Part shown: piece after piece, positions 17,643 to 20,196 of the stretch
How the letters are laid out: every line of letters starts with the position of its first letter
Numbering within the stretch: the first letter of the stretch is position 1
Assembly: GCA_004151065.3 (NCBI GenBank)
Contig: NWUY0304067647.1
Coordinates: 1-20,196 of the forward strand
Direction: 5' to 3'
Origin: Larix sibirica
Taxonomy: Eukaryota; Streptophyta; Pinopsida; Pinales; Pinaceae
DNA length: 20,196 bases
Made by a program: the position numbers and the translations under genes
Notes under the pieces: model-generated
Seen by the model: only the letters and a program-made list of their open reading frames with translations
What the model was told of the DNA's origin: nothing
Databases searched by the model: none

Positions 17643-19564
17643 ATGCACATTTATAAAAGTTTGGCTGATTACTCCAAGTATGATGGGCCCTTGTTGATGA
17701 GAGTTGAGACCCATGATGAGATACTGAAGTTTACAAAGAGAATCGGTACCCTCGGCAGAGCTGCCGAGAGGTAAGGGTGGTCTTGGGAGTTATGAACTTA
17801 CTTAGCATTCGCTAATGTATCATCTTATGTTTGTATGCAGGTATTACTACGAGGAACCTTCTTACTTGGTAATCCTACCCTCAAATTGGCCTACTACAAG
17901 AGCAAGTGTGAAAATATAGAATGAAAAGGCTAAGTGTTGAAGTCTCATGGGATGAACATTATATTGTAACACCTTGGAAAGGTATGATGGTATACAATTA
18001 AATCGTGGAAGTTTACACGACCTGCCACTATAACATTTGGGTGATAAATTGAACTCCATTAATGAGTGGTTGGTGGAGTGTTAACTCCTTCATATGAAAA
18101 CAACGCATTGTGGATCCAATTGGCAGCGAGGATTTCTATGTGTGGGGTTTTGCATTTCGTTGATATTGCTCTGCGTTTTTCATTTGGCTTGGTCTTGGTT
18201 TTTCATTGTACCTGGAGGGTATTGTGCACTAACTGGAGCTCTGCTCCTGGTCAGTGTTTCCTATGGAAATTTAAACACAGTGGTGAAGGCTACGAGGAGG
18301 TAATGTATATTCGTTACCTGCTACATTTTTCTGCTATACCTTAACCAGTATTTTGATGTGAATTATCAGGGTTTAACTTTGTGTGTTTTAAATGCTTGGC
18401 AGGAGTATGGTGACTTCCCTCATCAGTGCAGCTTACATTTTGGTAGTCGGTACCCTCGACTTCATTGGTGTTGAAAATGGTAAGCTCAGTGTTTACCAAC
18501 CCCTACCCTTTTCCTTTCGCCTCTATGGAGTGGTACTGGTTATGGGTGTTTAGGAAGAGCTGTGTGAATCCCATTTTTGGGTTCATTATAAATATTTTCA
18601 GTTCCTGGAAGGTCGTCGTTTGGATGGACCATTTAATGGATGTATCTAGTTTATTTATGTTTAAATGTAAGGGACATCTATGAGGGTTTTCAGTTTGGAT
18701 GTAAAGGCGTTGGCCAATCTAGTTATGTGGAACTCTATCCCTCTATAGAGAAGTGATGAACTCGTGTTGTATGCAATTGGGGTTTCGGAACTATAATAAC
18801 CTGCGTTTTGTTAATGAATCTTGGGATATGTACTAATGAACTGTATAAAACAATGTGGAACCTCTACGTTTTCCTTTAAGAAGTTTTATGGTTATTATTT
18901 TCTCTACCCTTGGTGTTTTTGGCTATCGTTAGAAGATGACAAGGGAAAATCGTGATCCTCATGCTAGTTTATTTATAAGCTTGAGAAGTTTAAAAATCTA
19001 GTTCTTACTGCTGCGTTGTCTGGTGGTTGAAATAAAATGGCCAGGGTTTAAATGGACCTCTGCGTATTTCTCTATTTGACTCTCAGTCTTATTTAGTTCT
19101 GTGTTTGATTTCTATGGAAACCACATATGGTGATGCCCAAGTTTACTTCATGCCTGTAATGTCATTGTTCTATTTCCTTATGCACTTGGTTGGGTAATTG
19201 AAATGGCCTCTTAGATTCGCCTGATAGAGATGGTGCCTCTGTCCAAATTCTAGCTGGTTTAGAAGGATGAATCTCTGGCTTCAAACTATGTATTGATGCG
19301 TTTTTGGGTTTACACGATTTCTCACAAAACATTGCTAGTGGGATTCGACCCGGTGACTTTGTGGATTAGATGTGCTAAAAGAAATGTAACCAGGGTTAAA
19401 CTAATACTTTGTTAATACTAGGGGATTCGATCCTTAAGCTGGGAGGGTAGTCCGTCGGGGTTTTATGAATTACTTATGGTATACCTAGGTTGACTTAGGA
19501 AATCCTAACCCTTGTAACCTGTTGCATTTTTGTTGTAGGAATTGTTGGGTTGTCCGTTAGTTGA
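17643..19564 (+). CDS. Five-exon gene for a small multi-pass membrane protein, family unrecognised
   Basis: Exons: 17643-17770, 17841-17868, 18127-18299, 18403-18479 and 19539-19564. Donors are GTAAGG, GTAATC, GTAATG and GTAAGC. Acceptors are TATGCAG, TTGGCAG, TTGGCAG and TTGTAG. The total is 432 nt, or 143 residues plus TGA, with no internal stop although splice phases vary. The N-terminal half is hydrophilic (MHIYKSLADYSKYDGPLLM, then VETHDEILKFTKRIGTLGR, AAERYYYEEPSYL). Hydrophobic segments follow: FLCVGFCISLILLCVFHLAW, FFIVPGGYCALTGALLLVSV and SLISAAYILVVGTLDFIGV, with a basic loop VVKATRRS before the last. The end is ENGIVGLSVS. This suggests a soluble N-terminal region anchored by three or four membrane segments; the organelle is unclear. 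I do not recognise the family. Exon 2 (28 nt) and the last exon (26 nt, after a 1.06-kb intron) are the least certain. The AATAAA three bases after the stop seems too close to be the functional poly(A) signal. Confidence 0.62.
17747..17773 (+). promoter_or_regulatory. Predicted hairpin covering the first 5' splice site
   Basis: TACC and CTCGGCAG (17747-17758) can pair with CTGCCGAG (17761-17768) and GGTA (17770-17773), with A17769 bulged. Allowing a GAGC tetraloop gives about 11 base pairs, mostly G-C in the core. The donor GT at 17771-17772 lies in the base of the stem. The pairing is visible in the sequence. Control of intron 1 splicing is inference. Confidence 0.5.
18480..19538 (+). other. 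Intron 4 of the five-exon gene
   Basis: Bounded by GTAAGC and TTTTTGTTGTAG. It is T-rich, as plant introns usually are, and has no clear coding segment. The read-through frame after 18479 closes at a TAG near 18553. Short internal exons cannot be excluded by eye. GGGATTCGACCCGG (about 19340) and GGGATTCGATCC (about 19420) look like faint copies of one short repeat. Confidence 0.5.
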
Positions 19565-20196
19565 TAAATAAAGAATGACATACTTGTATTGAAAAGATTT
19601 AGTCAGGATATCATGATCCTTTTTTCCTGCGTGTTGATTTGGTTTAACGTTTAAATGCGGGATTTCTAAATAACATAACACTTGATTTTCATCTATGATT
19701 TCATGTTTTACTGTCAGCAATTTGTGTGAAACGAAAAGATGGTAGCTATCATAGTTATGTTGATAATGTAAAATGCATGGTGCTTGATTTAAAAGGTCAT
19801 ATAGTTTCAACATTTGATTCTATAGTAATACTGGAAGAAACTCAATCATTAGTCTTAATAAGAAATGGTTTCTAGGTGTTTGATATACGAGGATGTCTAG
19901 CACAGGCTAGCTTGGCTAGACCTGCTAGACATGCTGCTGGTTTCTAGATCCTAATGCTGTGTTACATAATTTCTAGTTACGGGGTCCTATTTCGATAATA
20001 ACTTAAGAGCCCATGCCCAAAGGCCCTTGCTTGAAAAAATAAACTAATACAATAAACAAGTTGGGATAAAGCAAAACAGAGCTGCAATATTAAATCTATG
20101 CTAGATGCCTAACTCCTAATATAACTAGAACAGGAAGCTTAATAACTCGTACCTGGTTGCTTGATGACTTGCTCATTTTTCTGTAGAAGCTTGGCT
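19565..20196. other. 3' flank of the five-exon gene; no gene seen
   Basis: Probable 3' UTR and downstream intergenic DNA. AATAAA occurs at 19567-19572 and AAAAAATAAAC near 20034. The minus-strand frame over 19505-19813 has no recognisable features. An inverted repeat lies at 19893-19932. Confidence 0.5.
19893..19932. repeat. 10-bp perfect inverted repeat with repeated GGCTAG in the loop
   Basis: ATGTCTAGCA (19893-19902) and TGCTAGACAT (19923-19932) are perfect reverse complements around a 20-nt loop. The loop contains GGCTAG twice, so several alternative pairings of CTAGC/GCTAG are possible. No run of T follows. Its nature is unknown. Confidence 0.75.

Noticed and set aside
18066-18344. 92-residue plus-strand frame overlapping exon 3 of the membrane protein gene
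   Set aside because: It crosses the exon 3 donor and lacks the hydrophobic pattern. The frame of 18127-18299 that splices consistently is the better one.
17747-18455. Shared word TCGGTACCCTCG in exon 1 (about 17743) and near 18447 as a functional repeat
   Set aside because: Only 12 bp match, in different reading contexts that both encode Gly-Thr-Leu; likely coincidence.
18465-18683. 72-residue plus-strand frame in intron 4
   Set aside because: It begins in exon 4 in a different frame and continues through T-rich intron; hydrophobic content reflects T-richness.
19335-19435. tRNA B-box-like words GGGATTCGACCC and GGGATTCGATCC
   Set aside because: No A box, acceptor stem or cloverleaf can be built around either; they are more likely a short repeat.
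1-20196. CRISPR arrays, bacterial operons, rRNA or tRNA genes
   Set aside because: None seen. Introns, LINEs and a gypsy element show eukaryotic plant nuclear DNA.

Overview
The window looks like nuclear DNA of a vascular plant. It holds GT-AG-spliced gene pieces, one of which resembles a chloroplast-targeted plant protein, RNase H-bearing plant L1-type LINEs with DUF4283 ORF1 proteins, and a chromovirus-like Ty3/gypsy remnant. Most of the sequence is old, mutated transposon material between two host gene pieces. That suits a large, repeat-rich genome such as a gymnosperm, but the species cannot be fixed from the sequence.

Layout: 1-850 is gene-free, AT-rich DNA. 851-927 is a two-copy tandem repeat. 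1077-1557 (minus) holds the first two exons of a probable plastid protein resembling Y3IP1/CEST; its remaining exons lie beyond the left edge. About 370 bp upstream of its start codon, head to head with it, sits a near full-length LINE (about 1930-8441, plus). It has a two-monomer 5' UTR, ORF1, ORF2 (endonuclease, RT, zf-RVT, RNase H), a 3' UTR and candidate target-site duplications. A second, 5'-truncated LINE (8752-10993, plus) from a different lineage follows, with its own diverged target-site duplication. A third LINE (about 11562-13371, plus) keeps only ORF1 and the start of the endonuclease. 14829-17335 (minus) is the RT-to-C-terminus part of a decayed Ty3/gypsy element, with a polypurine tract and the start of its 3' LTR.

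The right end (17643-19564, plus) carries what I think is the most interesting item: a five-exon gene that shows only as short ORF pieces. Joining the GT-AG exons gives exactly 144 codons with no internal stop: a soluble N-terminal part of about 50 residues, then three or four membrane segments. I do not recognise the family. The first 5' splice site lies inside a strong predicted hairpin, and exon 2 is only 28 nt.

All four transposon remnants are dead. Several of their stops fit C-to-T or G-to-A changes (CGA, CAG or TGG becoming stop codons), as expected from decay of methylated cytosine. The two host genes show no such damage in the exons visible here.
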